Shown here: piece after piece, positions 9,444 to 21,558 of the stretch | Layout: each line of letters begins with the position of its first letter | Position numbering within the stretch: the stretch's first letter is position 1 | Source of the DNA: Caldilineaceae bacterium | GTDB taxonomy: Bacteria > Chloroflexota > Anaerolineae > Caldilineales > Caldilineaceae | Assembly (NCBI GenBank): GCA_019637645.1 | Contig: JAHBVH010000015.1 | Location: forward strand, 1 to 64,000 | Reading direction: 5' to 3' | DNA: 64,000 bases | Notes under the pieces: model-generated | Told to the model about the DNA's origin: nothing | What the model saw: the letters and a program-made list of their open reading frames with translations, nothing else | Databases searched by the model: none | Program-made: the position numbers and the translations under genes

Positions 9444-9979
9444 TGAACACAAACAGTGCAAGCGCTAACCAGTACGCGCAGGCGATCATAGGAGCCATGC
9501 TCGAACGGTGGCAGAGTGCGCTGTCGGCTGTTTCGGTTGCGTTGCAACAGAATCCGCAACTTGCTGAGCGGCTGAGCAACTCTACGATTGAGTTAGGCGA
9601 ACGGATCGCTGCTTTGGAATCGGTGATTCCGGCTGATGCGCCGTCTGAGTTGCGCAATACGCTCAAATTAATGGTGCAAGAAGGGTCCCTGCAACTAGTG
9701 GATCAGGTGGGGCCTGCTTTGCAACAAGTCTCAAGTGGGCGGACCGCAGCGCCAATCAAAGCAGAGGTCACCAGCGCTATGGCTCTCTCTAGCGAAGAGC
9801 AAGCACAACTCCGCCAGTCGTTGGCCGCCCGTTATGGCCAAGGTCTGAGTTTTGCCTTCGCTGTCGATCCCGCACTCATGGGTGGGTTACGGGTGCGCGT
9901 CGGTGATCGCTTGATTGATACGTCGGTGGCGACTCGATTGCAGACCATGCGCGAAACCCTTAGCGCCGTCGTGCGCTAA
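9443..9979 (+). CDS. atpH: ATP synthase F1 subunit delta (OSCP)
   Basis: Links the b-subunit stalk to the top of F1. The 178-residue protein has the family's helical N-terminal domain (ANQYAQAIIGAML at the start) and a C-terminal DPALMGGLRVRVGDRLIDTSV motif. The ATG at 9443 overlaps the atpF stop in a TGATG arrangement, which indicates translational coupling. Confidence 0.95.
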   Translation: MNTNSASANQYAQAIIGAMLERWQSALSAVSVALQQNPQLAERLSNSTIELGERIAALESVIPADAPSELRNTLKLMVQEGSLQLVDQVGPALQQVSSGRTAAPIKAEVTSAMALSSEEQAQLRQSLAARYGQGLSFAFAVDPALMGGLRVRVGDRLIDTSVATRLQTMRETLSAVVR

Positions 9980-9990
9980 GCGTAGCGCAC
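9971..9990 (+). other. Hairpin over the atpH stop codon
   Basis: GTGCGCT (9971-9977) and AGCGCAC (9984-9990) form a seven-bp stem that contains the end of atpH. A 200-bp gap to atpA follows, without another gene. Confidence 0.45.
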
Positions 9991-10178
9991 GCTTTAGGTC
10001 AAAACGCCAGCGCTTATCTGCGCCATTGGGAGTCTGTGGCTGGTCTATGGGATCTTGCCACGACTCACCCACGGTCTGATGAGCGAACGCTAAAGGTGCA
10101 GGCTCTCTGCACGGTAGAGAACTAGGCCAGATATACAAGGTGAGTGAACGCCTTGTTGCCTACATAGGAGGATTGCCC

Positions 10179-11696
10179 ATGGCTGTGCGTACAGATGAAA
10201 TCACAGCTTTACTGAGACAGCAAATTCTCAATTTTACGCTGGCGCCTACTCAAATTGACGTAGGAGAAGTCATTGAAATCGGCGACGGCATTGCCTTGGC
10301 GTCCGGTTTGCAAGGGGCCATGGCTGGCGAATTGGTAGAATTTCCTAAAAATGGTGTGTTGGGTCAGGTTCAAAACCTGACACCAGAAAATGTCGGTATC
10401 ATCATTATGGGTGACTATACCGGCATTGAGGAAGGTGACTTGGTTCGCAGTACGGGACGCATTGTTTCGGTCCCGGTTGGCGATGCCCTGATTGGCCGTG
10501 TAATCAACGCCGTTGGTCAGCCGATTGACGGTAAAGGCCCGATTGCTTCGGACAAATATCGCAGCGTTGAGCGCATTGCGCCCGGCGTTATCAAGCGTCA
10601 ACCGGTGAACGAGCCGGTGGCGACTGGTGTGACGGCGATCGACGCCATGATTCCGATTGGCCGCGGCCAACGCGAGTTGATCATTGGCGATCGTCAGACA
10701 GGGAAGACCGCCATTGCCTTAGATACGATTATCAATCAAAAAGGCAAGGATCTGATCTGTATCTATGTCGCTATCGGTCAGAAGCGCTCGACCGTGGCAC
10801 AGGTTGTCGGTACATTGGAGAAGTATGGCGCGATGGAACATACCATTGTGGTCAGTGCTTCTGCTTCGGATCCGGCTGCTTTACAGTTCTTGGCCCCCTA
10901 TGCGGGTTGTGCCATCGGTGAGGAATTTATGGAGCAGGGCAAACATGCCCTCATCGTCTATGACGATCTCTCCAAGCACGCACAAGCTTATCGTCAGGTT
11001 TCGCTCTTGCTGCGCCGCCCGCCGGGCCGTGAAGCGTATCCTGGTGATGTCTTCTATCTCCACAGCCGCTTGTTAGAACGCGCGGCGAAACTCTCCAGCG
11101 AAGAAGGTGGCGGTAGCCTTACAGCGTTGCCCGTCATCGAAACGCAAGCCAATGACGTTTCTGCCTATATTCCGACCAACGTGATTTCGATTACGGACGG
11201 TCAGATCTTCTTGGAAAGCGACCTCTTCTATAGCGGTATTCGCCCTGCGATTAACGTCGGTATCTCGGTGAGCCGCGTCGGTAGCTCGGCGCAGAGCAAA
11301 GCGATGAAGAAAGTTGCTGGCCGCTTGAAATCGGAATTGAGCCAGTTCCGCGAATTGGCAGCCTTTGCCCAGTTTGGCAGTGATCTGGACGCTGTGACCC
11401 AGCGCCAACTGGACCGTGGCTATCGCATTCAAGAAATTCTCAAGCAGCCTCAATTCCAGCCAGTGCCGCTCCATCGCCAGATTATGAGCTTGTGGGCGAC
11501 GGGCAACGGGATTGTGGACAAGGTGCCGGTCGCCAATGTAAAGCAGTGGGAAGCTGACATGCACGCGTACATGGATGCCAACCATGGTGAAATTGGCCAA
11601 ACCATTACGCGTACAGGTGCGTTGGATGATAACACCACGAATTCCCTGCGCCTTGCCCTTGAGGATTTTAACAAGAGTTGGTCGCCACCAGCTTAG
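10179..11696 (+). CDS. atpA: ATP synthase F1 subunit alpha
   Basis: Non-catalytic nucleotide-binding subunit of the F1 hexamer, 505 residues. The P-loop GDRQTGKT is at about residues 170-177, the same position as in well-studied alpha subunits, and the family segment [17 protein letters not shown] is present. An upstream in-frame GTG at 10140 exists, but the ATG at 10179 has a TAGGAGGA ribosome site and gives the usual MxxRxDEI-type N-terminus. Confidence 0.97.
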   Translation: MAVRTDEITALLRQQILNFTLAPTQIDVGEVIEIGDGIALASGLQGAMAGELVEFPKNGVLGQVQNLTPENVGIIIMGDYTGIEEGDLVRSTGRIVSVPVGDALIGRVINAVGQPIDGKGPIASDKYRSVERIAPGVIKRQPVNEPVATGVTAIDAMIPIGRGQRELIIGDRQTGKTAIALDTIINQKGKDLICIYVAIGQKRSTVAQVVGTLEKYGAMEHTIVVSASASDPAALQFLAPYAGCAIGEEFMEQGKHALIVYDDLSKHAQAYRQVSLLLRRPPGREAYPGDVFYLHSRLLERAAKLSSEEGGGSLTALPVIETQANDVSAYIPTNVISITDGQIFLESDLFYSGIRPAINVGISVSRVGSSAQSKAMKKVAGRLKSELSQFRELAAFAQFGSDLDAVTQRQLDRGYRIQEILKQPQFQPVPLHRQIMSLWATGNGIVDKVPVANVKQWEADMHAYMDANHGEIGQTITRTGALDDNTTNSLRLALEDFNKSWSPPA

Positions 11697-11709
11697 GCGA
11701 AGGATAGGG

Positions 11710-11744
11710 GATGAAGGATGAGTTTTTCGCCTTCATCCTTCATC
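11710..11744 (+). other. Perfect stem-loop between atpA and atpG
   Basis: GATGAAGGATGA (11710-11721) pairs exactly with TCATCCTTCATC (11733-11744) around an 11-base loop. No U-run follows, and the atpG ribosome site (AAAGGAG) starts 13 bp later, so this looks like an mRNA processing or stability element rather than a terminator. Confidence 0.7.
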
Positions 11745-11769
11745 TTTCATCCTGTAAAGGAGTATTCTC

Positions 11770-12636
11770 TTGGCTAGTACACGTGAAATTCGCCGGCGGA
11801 TTAAGTCGGTTAAGAATATTTCGCAGGTAACCAAAGCAATGGAGGCGGTTTCCGCCGCAAAGATGCGCAAGGCACAGCTGCAGGTGCTGGCAACGCGTCC
11901 TTATGCGGAACAGGCGCGCAATGTGCTCTCCTATATTGCTCATCTCGCTGGCGGCGAGTCGCATCCCATGGTAACACCGCGCCCGGTGATCAAGCGGGTT
12001 GGCATTATGTTGGTCACGGCTGATCGTGGGTTGGCTGGTGGTTTCAATGCAAACGTGCTTCGCCGTGCGGCAAGCTTGATGCGCGAAAAGCGCCAAGCGG
12101 GGGCCGAAGTAGAAGTGATTTCGGTCGGTAAAAAAGGGCGTGATTGGCTGGTACGCTATGATCCCGTGATTCGGGCTGAATTTACAAAAATTTCTGATGC
12201 CCCTCGTTTACTTGACATTGCGCCCATTGCGCGTGTGCTGTTAGACGATTATATGCAAGGCTACTTTGATGAGGTTTACGTGGTTTACACGGACTTTGTC
12301 AATACCATCAAGCAAGAGCCGGTTGCGCATAAATTGTTGCCGGTTGAGCCTGCCCCCGTTTCATTGGGTGCGATGGCTCCCGAATATATTTTTGAGCCAA
12401 GCCCGGAAGCTGTCTTAGGCCAGGTGCTCTTTGGGTTTACAGAAGTGCAGATCTTGCAGGCTCTCTATGAGTCGCTGGCAAGCGAGCATTCGGCGCGGAT
12501 GGTTGCCATGCGCAATGCAACAGATGCCGCAAACGAATTGATTGATACGTTAACGTTGACTTTAAACAAAGCCCGCCAAGAAAATATCACGACCGAATTG
12601 ATGGATATTATCGGCGGTAGTGCAGCGGTTAAATAA
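11770..12636 (+). CDS. atpG: ATP synthase F1 subunit gamma
   Basis: Central rotor shaft of F1, 288 residues. The N-terminal coiled-coil helix reads [33 protein letters not shown] in pieces typical of the family, and the C-terminal helix ends with [16 protein letters not shown]. It begins with TTG, supported by AAAGGAG seven bases before. Confidence 0.96.
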   Translation: MASTREIRRRIKSVKNISQVTKAMEAVSAAKMRKAQLQVLATRPYAEQARNVLSYIAHLAGGESHPMVTPRPVIKRVGIMLVTADRGLAGGFNANVLRRAASLMREKRQAGAEVEVISVGKKGRDWLVRYDPVIRAEFTKISDAPRLLDIAPIARVLLDDYMQGYFDEVYVVYTDFVNTIKQEPVAHKLLPVEPAPVSLGAMAPEYIFEPSPEAVLGQVLFGFTEVQILQALYESLASEHSARMVAMRNATDAANELIDTLTLTLNKARQENITTELMDIIGGSAAVK

Positions 12637-12645
12637 TTAATTGTC

Positions 12646-14132
<1,487 letters not shown>

Positions 14133-14145
14133 GGGCTAAACCATC

Positions 14146-14580
14146 ATGAGCATTTTGGTTGAGATTGTCACTCCAGAACGCCGCCTCCTTTCTGAGGAAG
14201 TTGATATGGTGACATTGCCCGGCATTGAAGGGCAAATGGGTATCTTGCGTGGTCATGTGCCGCTGTTGACGACACTTGATATTGGGGAGATCATTCTGCA
14301 CAAACAGAGTGACGTTCGCCATATTGCCGTTGGTGGTGGCGTTGTCGAGGTGCGTCCTGATAAGGTAACCATCTTGGCTGACACCGCTGAGCAGGCTGAT
14401 GAAATTGATCTGCAACGGGCGGAAGCCGCGCGGGAACGCGCCCGTGCTTCGTTGGCGGCTGCCGGTTCCAAACAGGATCCAGCTGCTGTCGCCGCGTTGC
14501 GGCGCAACACCTTGCGCTTGAAAGTTGCTCAACATCGGCGCCATCGCTCTACGCCGCACTTTCAAGAAAGCAACGAATAA
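14146..14580 (+). CDS. atpC: ATP synthase F1 subunit epsilon
   Basis: Small rotor subunit that couples gamma to the c-ring and can inhibit hydrolysis. The beta-sandwich motif [19 protein letters not shown] is present, followed by a two-helix C-terminal region rich in Glu/Arg/Ala. The last 15 or so residues ([16 protein letters not shown]) are basic and probably disordered. It ends the operon; a rho-independent terminator begins 47 bp later. Confidence 0.95.
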   Translation: MSILVEIVTPERRLLSEEVDMVTLPGIEGQMGILRGHVPLLTTLDIGEIILHKQSDVRHIAVGGGVVEVRPDKVTILADTAEQADEIDLQRAEAARERARASLAAAGSKQDPAAVAALRRNTLRLKVAQHRRHRSTPHFQESNE

Positions 14581-14626
14581 TCAGCGTCGCCTTTCCTCTT
14601 CTGTTGCCAGGTATATCGTCTGTATA

Positions 14627-14656
14627 AGCCGGGTCTCTTGTGGGACCCGGCTTTTT
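14627..14656 (+). terminator. Rho-independent terminator of the atp operon
   Basis: GCCGGGTC (14628-14635) pairs with GACCCGGC (14644-14651) around an eight-base loop and is followed by five T. Confidence 0.9.
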
Positions 14657-14802
14657 GCCATCATACCTGACATCTATCCTACCACCTACGCTGGAGAGGC
14701 CCATCGGTTTGGCCGCAGTTGCGTTCTCTCTCCATTCTAGGTAAACTAAGAACCGCTTGAACATCAGGAGCTAGCTCGACTAATTGCTCTGGTAGCCTAG
14801 TG

Positions 14803-14836
14803 TAGCCAAGAGACAGTTAGCCAAGAGACGGTTAGG
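14803..14836 (+). repeat. 15-bp tandem repeat in the mreB leader
   Basis: TAGCCAAGAGACAGT is followed directly by TAGCCAAGAGACGGT and a start of a third unit (TAGG). The array ends about 55 bp before the mreB ATG. Confidence 0.75.
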
Positions 14837-14891
14837 ATAGATGTAAAGCGAAATTTCTTGTCAATATCTTTTCCATATTGAGTTGTCTGCT

Positions 14892-15917
14892 ATGTTTGCA
14901 AAACACATCGGTATTGATTTAGGCACAGTCAATGTGCTGGTCCATGTGAAAGGACGGGGGATCGTTATGCACGAGCCCTCGGTTGTTGCGATACGGTTGC
15001 GCGATAATACCATGGTCGCTGTAGGGCACGAAGCCTATGACATGTTGGGCCGTACGCCGGAAAGTTTAGAAGTAGCACGCCCCATTCGGGATGGTGTCAT
15101 TGCCGACTTTGTTGTGACCGAAGGGATGCTGCGCTATTTTATTCAAGCGATTGTGGGTAGCCCGAATCCGCTCTTTCGCAATTTCTTCAAGCCTAAAGTC
15201 ATGATCAGCACACCCCGTGGCGTAACCAGTGTCGAAGAGCGCGCCGTCCATGATGCTGCGATGCAAGCCGGTGCTGGGGCTGCTTATTTAATTCCCGAAC
15301 CGCTGGCGGCAGCTTATGGTGCTGGCCTACCGATTGGCACGCCGACAGGGAACATGGTGGTTGATATGGGGGGCGGGACGACCGAAGCCGCTGTCGTTTC
15401 GATGTATGACATTGTTGTGTGGAGTAGTGTGCGGGTAGGGGGCAATCGCTTTGATGAAGCGATTGTGAACTATGTACGCAAAAAATATAACCTGCTCATT
15501 GGTGAGCAGACCGCGGAAGATATTAAGATTGCCATTGGCAGCGCCCTCCCCATGGAAGATGAGCGACAGATGGAAGTGCGCGGCCGCGATCAAGTGACTG
15601 GGCTGCCAAAGATCATGCAAATCAGCAGCAGCGAAGTGACCGAAGCGATTAGCGAACCGTTACAAGCCGTGGTGAGTACTGTGCGCGCTACGTTGGAAAA
15701 AACGCCACCCGAGCTAGCCGCCGACATTATCGACCGCGGCATGGTCCTGACTGGTGGTGGGGCACAGCTACGGAATATTGCCCAACTACTGACCCAGGAG
15801 ACGGGCGTACCTTGTTACGTGGCTGAAAATCCCATTGCTTGTGTAGCGCTTGGCGCAGGCAAAGCACTGGAAAATTATGAAATTATGCGGCGCAGCTTGC
15901 CAATCGTGCCGAATTAG
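14892..15917 (+). CDS. mreB: MreB/Mbl-type bacterial actin
   Basis: Filament-forming cytoskeletal ATPase that guides lateral wall growth. Of 341 residues from the ATG, the N-terminus carries the phosphate-1 motif [17 protein letters not shown] and later [15 protein letters not shown] (phosphate 2) and [14 protein letters not shown] (adenosine motif), all in family order. A TTG at 14883 is an alternative start; neither has a clear ribosome site. The usual partners mreC and mreD do not follow; the next gene is ridA, 254 bp away. Confidence 0.93.
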   Translation: MFAKHIGIDLGTVNVLVHVKGRGIVMHEPSVVAIRLRDNTMVAVGHEAYDMLGRTPESLEVARPIRDGVIADFVVTEGMLRYFIQAIVGSPNPLFRNFFKPKVMISTPRGVTSVEERAVHDAAMQAGAGAAYLIPEPLAAAYGAGLPIGTPTGNMVVDMGGGTTEAAVVSMYDIVVWSSVRVGGNRFDEAIVNYVRKKYNLLIGEQTAEDIKIAIGSALPMEDERQMEVRGRDQVTGLPKIMQISSSEVTEAISEPLQAVVSTVRATLEKTPPELAADIIDRGMVLTGGGAQLRNIAQLLTQETGVPCYVAENPIACVALGAGKALENYEIMRRSLPIVPN

Positions 15918-16171
15918 GCCACACCTTAGCTGTAGGCACTCTGTCGTTGGTCGGTATAACCGCGGCTGAACCGGTTTGCAAAATCTGGCAAGCCTTGTGT
16001 AAATAGGTAACGTCTAATCTATTTCTCAGCAAATTCTTATAATGTTCATCAGTCACTTTTGAATTTTTGCATGATAGTGAAAGATGAATTACAATTGGTC
16101 TATCTGCTTGCGCAAAAGCTTTGCTAAGCCTCTTTTGTGTGGTAGATAATCCTTTCTTTACGAGGTATTGA

Positions 16172-16555
16172 GTGCAACAGCGCAAAGTTATCCAAACACA
16201 ACAAGCACCTGCGGCGATTGGACCCTATTCCCAAGCAATTCGCGCAGGTGGTTTCGTATTTGCCTCTGGTCAATTAGGGTTAGACCCCCAAAGTGGAAAA
16301 TTACAAGACGGCGTCGAAGCGCAAGCTCGCCAAGCCCTAGCGAATGTAAAGGCTGTCCTTGCTGAAGCCGGTACTTCGGTCGAAAAAGTGGTGAAAGTTA
16401 CCCTTTTTCTGGCGAACCTGGCTGATTTTGCCAAGGTCAATGCGATCTATGGTGAGGTCTTTCAGCATGAACCGCCAGCGCGCAGCACGATCCAGGTCGC
16501 TGCTCTGCCGCTGGGAGGCTTGGTCGAGGTTGAAGTTATTGCATTGGCGGATTAG
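16172..16555 (+). CDS. ridA: RidA family enamine/imine deaminase
   Basis: Cytoplasmic trimeric enzyme that removes reactive 2-aminoacrylate-type enamines made by PLP enzymes. The 127-residue length, the APAAIGPYSQAI start, GGFVFASGQLG, and the C-terminal PPARSTIQVAALP with the substrate-binding Arg near position 105 are all diagnostic. The start is GTG, just after ACGAGGTATTGA. It stands alone between mreB and the S1 gene. Confidence 0.95.
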   Translation: MQQRKVIQTQQAPAAIGPYSQAIRAGGFVFASGQLGLDPQSGKLQDGVEAQARQALANVKAVLAEAGTSVEKVVKVTLFLANLADFAKVNAIYGEVFQHEPPARSTIQVAALPLGGLVEVEVIALAD

Positions 16556-16747
16556 TCTAACTGTTCTAGATCTCTTCTAGCAGGAGATCAGTCGCGCTCG
16601 GGTTTCGTTATGCCACTGTAGTGGTGGTGTAGATTCGTTTTGAAAGCGCTCGCTTACCCCAAGAGTCACTTCACGTAACAGACAACACACGAGTCAACAC
16701 ATCGGCTATAGGGCTATTATTATTTTATTTCGGAGGAAATTTTTTGC

Positions 16748-18070
16748 ATGAAGGGAAATGGTCAAGCATTGGATGTGGCAATGCAGATGACAACGCAAAA
16801 TTCATGGCTTGGATCGTCGGATGAACCGCACCCGATGGCGCTCTTGCTCAGCGAGATTGAAAACTCCTTACAAGAGCCCCAATTTGGTGAGATTCGCAAT
16901 GGCATTATCGTTGACAAGCGCCCGCATGAGTTGTTAGTTGATATTGGCTTCAAGTCAGAGGGTGTGGTTGTCGGACGTGAAATCGAGCGCATTCTCGACG
17001 AGATCCAAACATTGCAGGTTGGCGACGAAATCCCTGTCTACATCATGCGGGAAGACAAGGATGGCAACCTGTTGCTCAGCGTAAGCCGTGCGCTTGCCGA
17101 AAAAGATTGGGAACGCGCTGAGGAATTGATGGACAGCCAAAGCATTTTTGACGGGATTGTAGAAACCTACAACCGTGGTGGCGTCATCATCCGTCTTGGG
17201 CATGTACGTGGCTTTGTGCCGGCGAGTCAAATGAGCAGCACTGCCTCTGATTTCTCCTCCAGCACAGAAAGCGAAGAAGAGTTACCCGAAGGGGACGACC
17301 GCTGGTCGACCTTGGTTGGCGAATCGCTGAAGCTGAAGGTGATTGATGTCGATCGCAAGCGGAATCGCCTGATTCTCTCCGAACGATTAGCCATGCGCGA
17401 TTGGCGCCGTCAGCAGAAGGAACAACTGCTGGAGACGCTCAAAGAAGGCGATTCCTACGAAGGGGTCATTAGCAATATTGCCGACTTTGGTGCCTTTGTG
17501 GACTTGGGCGGAGCCGACGGGTTGATCCACTTGAGTGAACTCAGTTGGAACCGTGTCAATCACCCCAGCGAAGTCGTGGCGGTGGGCGATAAGGTCAAGG
17601 TGCAGATTCTCTCGGTCGATCTGGATCGGAAGCGCATTGGGCTCAGTATGCGCCGTCTCATGCCAGAACCGTGGGAAATCATCAACGAGTACTATGAAGT
17701 CGGGCAGATTGTTCGTGGCCGGATTACCAAGCTGGTCAACTTTGGTGCCTTTGCTCGCTTGGACGAAAATGGCGTGGAAGGGCTCATTCACATCAGTGAA
17801 CTTTCTGACCAACGGGTGACCCACCCACGTGAAGTGGTGAAGGAAGGCGAGGAATACGATCTGCGCATTATTCGGATTGATACCGATAAGCGCCGGATGG
17901 GTCTGAGCCTGAAGCAGGCCCTGCCGCCCGAGGAAAAAGTGGAGCTTGACTGGCAGATTGCTCCCAGTGATGGCAACAATGATGGCGACGCTGACCATGG
18001 CGCGGCCAACGGCGCAGCCAAGGGGGACCTCATCACAGCCAACGGTGAAGAGCTACAGCCTGTTGCCTGA
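16748..18070 (+). CDS. rpsA: S1 RNA-binding-domain protein (ribosomal protein S1 homologue)
   Basis: Protein of 440 residues with four S1 OB-fold repeats at about residues 45-113, 131-213, 234-302 and 317-390. Repeats 3 and 4 are canonical ([36 protein letters not shown] then [11 protein letters not shown]), whereas repeat 2 is interrupted by a Ser/Glu-rich insert. This is the domain number of shorter, non-proteobacterial S1 proteins that help mRNA bind the ribosome. The tail is acidic and Asn/Gly/Ala-rich. A CGGAGGAAATTTTTTGC leader precedes the ATG, and a strong terminator follows. Confidence 0.9.
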   Translation: MKGNGQALDVAMQMTTQNSWLGSSDEPHPMALLLSEIENSLQEPQFGEIRNGIIVDKRPHELLVDIGFKSEGVVVGREIERILDEIQTLQVGDEIPVYIMREDKDGNLLLSVSRALAEKDWERAEELMDSQSIFDGIVETYNRGGVIIRLGHVRGFVPASQMSSTASDFSSSTESEEELPEGDDRWSTLVGESLKLKVIDVDRKRNRLILSERLAMRDWRRQQKEQLLETLKEGDSYEGVISNIADFGAFVDLGGADGLIHLSELSWNRVNHPSEVVAVGDKVKVQILSVDLDRKRIGLSMRRLMPEPWEIINEYYEVGQIVRGRITKLVNFGAFARLDENGVEGLIHISELSDQRVTHPREVVKEGEEYDLRIIRIDTDKRRMGLSLKQALPPEEKVELDWQIAPSDGNNDGDADHGAANGAAKGDLITANGEELQPVA

Positions 18071-18127
18071 GGGGTAGGCGTCAGTAAACTGTCATGTTGA
18101 TTCCCGCTTTTCTGCGATAAAATTCAA

Positions 18128-18157
18128 ACGAGGATGCATTATGCATCCTCGTTTTTT
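18128..18157 (+). terminator. Rho-independent terminator after the S1 gene
   Basis: ACGAGGATGCAT (18128-18139) and its exact complement ATGCATCCTCGT (18141-18152), followed by a run of T to 18157. Confidence 0.9.
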
Positions 18158-18703
18158 ATACCATCCCTTTGGGAACATTGGGCGTGATGACGGACGTTGA
18201 TTGGTAGGTCTGGTCGATATCAGCGCTGGGGCATGTGAAACGGCAAACTGAGTCCAGGAATTATAGTTACGTGGCCTAGTAAGGAAAGTAGGCCTGAGCC
18301 CCCTTTCACACCTTCTGCTTTTAAACGTTTTGCTCATCTAGTTGCAATGGATGTTTGCCCGAACCTGGCTATCTGGTTGACAAACCGGATGGATTGTCGG
18401 TACAATAGGCGCATGGACCTCTGCACTCTCACCGACTTAGTTTCTACGAGTAGCTCCGGTTGAAAATCGTTGTGCAGGCAATACCCCATAGCTGCGATCT
18501 TCAACAGATGCAAAATTTTGGTCATTGCTAGGCAGGAGAGCTGTAGGCTGATTCTACCTCCAATCCAGCAACAGCTTCCCCTTGGTGGTCAATGAGCAAA
18601 ATTTTGAAAGAGGAACTCAAGTTACGGCAGTTGCTTTTGTTTTTTTGTATAGTATGGGCAACCAGCGAGCGTAGAATTCTTCACAGGATTTTGAGGAAGA
18701 GAT
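18158..18703. other. Intergenic region upstream of clpC
   Basis: About 545 bp with no credible coding sequence on either strand. A possible -10 (TATAGT) lies near 18652, about 50 bp before clpC, but I find no matching -35, and no CIRCE-type or CtsR-type direct repeat was seen. Confidence 0.5.
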
Positions 18704-21229
18704 ATGTCAGATAAACTTGATCGTTTTACAAAGCGGGCGCGGCGTGTACTTACACTCGCGCAAGAGGAAGCATTACGCCTGAATCATAATTATATCGGCA
18801 CCGAACATCTACTGTTGGGACTCGTCCGTGAAGAGAATGGCGTTGCTGTGAAGGTATTGCGCGAACTAGGCGTTGAACCCGGCCAAGTTATTCGCGCCGT
18901 AGAGCGCACAGTTGGTAGAGGTGAAAGAGCACCCTTTGGTAAACCCACTCTCGCCCCGCGGACCAAGCGGGTGATTGAGCTAGCCGTCGATGAAGCCCGG
19001 CTCATGGGACACCACTATATTGGGACTGAGCATCTCTTGTTAGGGTTGGTACGTGAAGGCGAAGGCATCGCTGTCAATGTACTGCGCGGCTTGGGCATTA
19101 ATCTCGACCGAGTGCGCACACAGACCGCGCGTAATCTGCTCCAAAATCAAGCACAGAGCAAAGAGAAGCAGAAGAAGGAATCGAAGACGCCCCTGGTTGA
19201 TCAGCTGGGCTACGACCTGACGGCTGCTGCCGAAGAAGGCCGTTTAGACCCTGTCATTGGGCGGCATAACGAGATTGAGCGGGTGATTCAGATCCTAAGC
19301 CGGCGCAACAAGAATAACCCAGCGTTGATCGGTGAGCCTGGTGTCGGTAAGACGGCCATTGTCGAAGGGCTGGCCCAACGGATCATTGAAGGCAATGTGC
19401 CCGAACCGCTGTTGAACAAGCGTGTCCTTATGTTGGATGTCGGTAGCTTGGTCGCTGGTACGATGTACCGCGGTCAATTTGAAGAAAGATTGAAGAAAGT
19501 CATCGAGGAAATCATTGCCTCGCAGGCGATTCTCTTTATTGATGAAGTCCATATGCTCGTCGGTGCTGGTGCCGCGGGTAGCAGTGTCGATGCTGCCAAT
19601 ATTCTCAAGCCAGCGTTAGGCCGTGGTGAGCTGCAGGTGATCGGTGCCACCACCTTGGATGAATATCGGAAATACATTGAAAGTGATGCCGCTTTGGAGC
19701 GCCGTTTCCAACCGGTGATGGTTAACGAACCCTCCATTGAAGAGACGGTGGAGATTCTGCGCGGTGTCAAGGCCCGCTATGAAGAGCATCATAAGCTGAT
19801 CATTACGGAAGATGCCATTCATTCGGCGGCCCACTTGGCCGCGCGCTATGTGCCTGATCGCTTTATGCCAGACAAGGCGATTGATCTGATTGATGAAGCT
19901 GGTAGCCGAGTGCGCATGTATAAAGCTCCCTATGCAGCCAACCTGCGTGAGACCTTCATGAATCTCAAGAAATTGCAGAAGATGAAGGATGAAGCGCTAG
20001 AGACCCAGCGTTTTGATGATGCCATCGATCTGCGCTACCGGGAAGTTGAGCTGGAAGCGCGGCTCAATGAATTGCGCGAAGGGTGGAACGAAGCGGCCAA
20101 CCAGCCCAAAGTAACCCCAGAAGATATTGCTGAAGTAGTGGCAATGTGGACAGGCGTACCGGTGAACCGGATCGCTGGTGAAGAGCGGGAACGCTTGCTG
20201 GAGATGGAAAAGGTGATGCGCCATCGCATTATTGGCCAGGAAGAGCCAATCAAGGCGATCAGCCGGGCCGTCCGGCGGGCACGGGCTGGGTTGAAAGACC
20301 CCAAACGCCCCATTGGCACCTTTATGTTCCTTGGCCCTACCGGTGTCGGTAAGTCGGAAACCGCCAAGACCTTGGCCGAATTCCTCTTTGGGAGTGAAGA
20401 GGCGCTCATTAAGTTGGACATGAGCGAATTTATGGAGCGCCATAATGTAAGTCGTTTGGTCGGTGCTCCTCCCGGTTATATTGGTTACGAAGAGGGTGGT
20501 CAACTCACCGAAGCTGTGCGCCGCCGCCCTTATTGTGTTGTCTTGTTAGATGAGATCGAAAAGGCCCATCCTGAAGCCTTTAACATCTTGTTACAGATCA
20601 TGGAAGATGGTTATCTGAGCGATGCCAAAGGTCGGCGAGTTGACTTCCGCAACGCATTGATTCTGATGACCAGCAACATTGGGGCCAAGCTGATCCAAGG
20701 CGCCAATCGGTTGGGTTTTGCCATGACGAAGGAAGATGACGAAAACCGCGAACAAGAATACGAGTCGATGAAGGCCAAGGTGATGGATGCGTTGAAGAAG
20801 ACCTTCCGTCCCGAATTCATCAACCGTCTTGATGGCGTGATGGTCTATCGGAGTCTTTCTCGCAACGAGATTGCCCAGATTGTCGAGCTACAACTGCGAC
20901 CCTTGCGCTTGCAACTCTCTGAACAAGAAGTCACGCTGGAGATCAACGAGGCCGCACGCATGGCGATTGCCGAAGCTGGCTTTGATCCTGACTATGGGGC
21001 GCGGCCCTTGCGCAGAGTCATCCAAAACCGCATTCAGGATCCATTGAGCGAGCAGCTCTTGTCGAATCGTTTTGTGGCTGGTGATACCATCTTGGTTGAT
21101 TATCGCGATGTCACCAACGAAGATGGCAAGGTGACCAAAGACTTTGTCTTTGATGTCGTTGAGCATAAGGATGTTGAATTAGAAGAGGATGACGAAACAA
21201 CGGCAGCCTTGGCAGCCTTGCTGCAATAG
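18704..21229 (+). CDS. clpC: ATP-dependent Clp protease unfoldase ClpC
   Basis: Hsp100 unfoldase that feeds proteins to ClpP. Domain order in 841 residues: two Clp-N repeats ([19 protein letters not shown] at about 28-46 and [19 protein letters not shown] at 103-121), first AAA domain with Walker A GEPGVGKT at 210-217, a middle UVR-type region ([24 protein letters not shown]), second AAA domain with Walker A GPTGVGKS near 544-551 and Walker [14 protein letters not shown], then the D2-small domain ending [12 protein letters not shown]. The tail is acidic. AGGAAGAG precedes the ATG. No ctsR, mcsA or mcsB genes flank it, unlike in Bacillota. Confidence 0.96.
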   Translation: MSDKLDRFTKRARRVLTLAQEEALRLNHNYIGTEHLLLGLVREENGVAVKVLRELGVEPGQVIRAVERTVGRGERAPFGKPTLAPRTKRVIELAVDEARLMGHHYIGTEHLLLGLVREGEGIAVNVLRGLGINLDRVRTQTARNLLQNQAQSKEKQKKESKTPLVDQLGYDLTAAAEEGRLDPVIGRHNEIERVIQILSRRNKNNPALIGEPGVGKTAIVEGLAQRIIEGNVPEPLLNKRVLMLDVGSLVAGTMYRGQFEERLKKVIEEIIASQAILFIDEVHMLVGAGAAGSSVDAANILKPALGRGELQVIGATTLDEYRKYIESDAALERRFQPVMVNEPSIEETVEILRGVKARYEEHHKLIITEDAIHSAAHLAARYVPDRFMPDKAIDLIDEAGSRVRMYKAPYAANLRETFMNLKKLQKMKDEALETQRFDDAIDLRYREVELEARLNELREGWNEAANQPKVTPEDIAEVVAMWTGVPVNRIAGEERERLLEMEKVMRHRIIGQEEPIKAISRAVRRARAGLKDPKRPIGTFMFLGPTGVGKSETAKTLAEFLFGSEEALIKLDMSEFMERHNVSRLVGAPPGYIGYEEGGQLTEAVRRRPYCVVLLDEIEKAHPEAFNILLQIMEDGYLSDAKGRRVDFRNALILMTSNIGAKLIQGANRLGFAMTKEDDENREQEYESMKAKVMDALKKTFRPEFINRLDGVMVYRSLSRNEIAQIVELQLRPLRLQLSEQEVTLEINEAARMAIAEAGFDPDYGARPLRRVIQNRIQDPLSEQLLSNRFVAGDTILVDYRDVTNEDGKVTKDFVFDVVEHKDVELEEDDETTAALAALLQ

Positions 21230-21303
21230 TAGCGGCTCGCTACAGGGTGTTGTAAGAAACCACACCTATCTTCTCGATAACGTTGCTCTACGATAAAATC
21301 AGT

Positions 21304-21337
21304 GCAGGCTCACCATAAACGGTGAGCCTGCTTCATT
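21304..21337 (+). terminator. Terminator-like hairpin after clpC
   Basis: GCAGGCTCACC (21304-21314) pairs perfectly with GGTGAGCCTGC (21321-21331); a broken T-rich tail (TTCATTT) follows. Confidence 0.75.
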
Positions 21338-21558
21338 TCTGGTTTGTACATTTTTTCACTTCAACGTATCATAAGGGGAGAGCTACTACGATTCTTGCTT
21401 ATCGGTGATCACACGTATCGGCATACGACAGAAGCATGCCTTTGATTGGCTGTGCCTAGCAAAGCGTGTGGCCAGGTGAGCCTCAATCTTGATCCCATCA
21501 TTGCCAGGTTGGGTCTAGAGCCGGTAATGATACAAGGCAACTCCAGGGAGGAACAGCC

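Noticed and set aside
10365..10384. Palindromic repeat copy inside atpA (GTCAGGTT CAA AACCTGAC)
   Set aside because: It encodes the conserved alpha-subunit segment [12 protein letters not shown] with normal alignment and length, so the match is probably chance. The same holds for GGTTTGCAAAACC in atpB near 7697.
18092..18525. Minus-strand reading frames between the S1 and clpC genes
   Set aside because: They cross the S1 terminator or are low-complexity with no ribosome site; no family resemblance.
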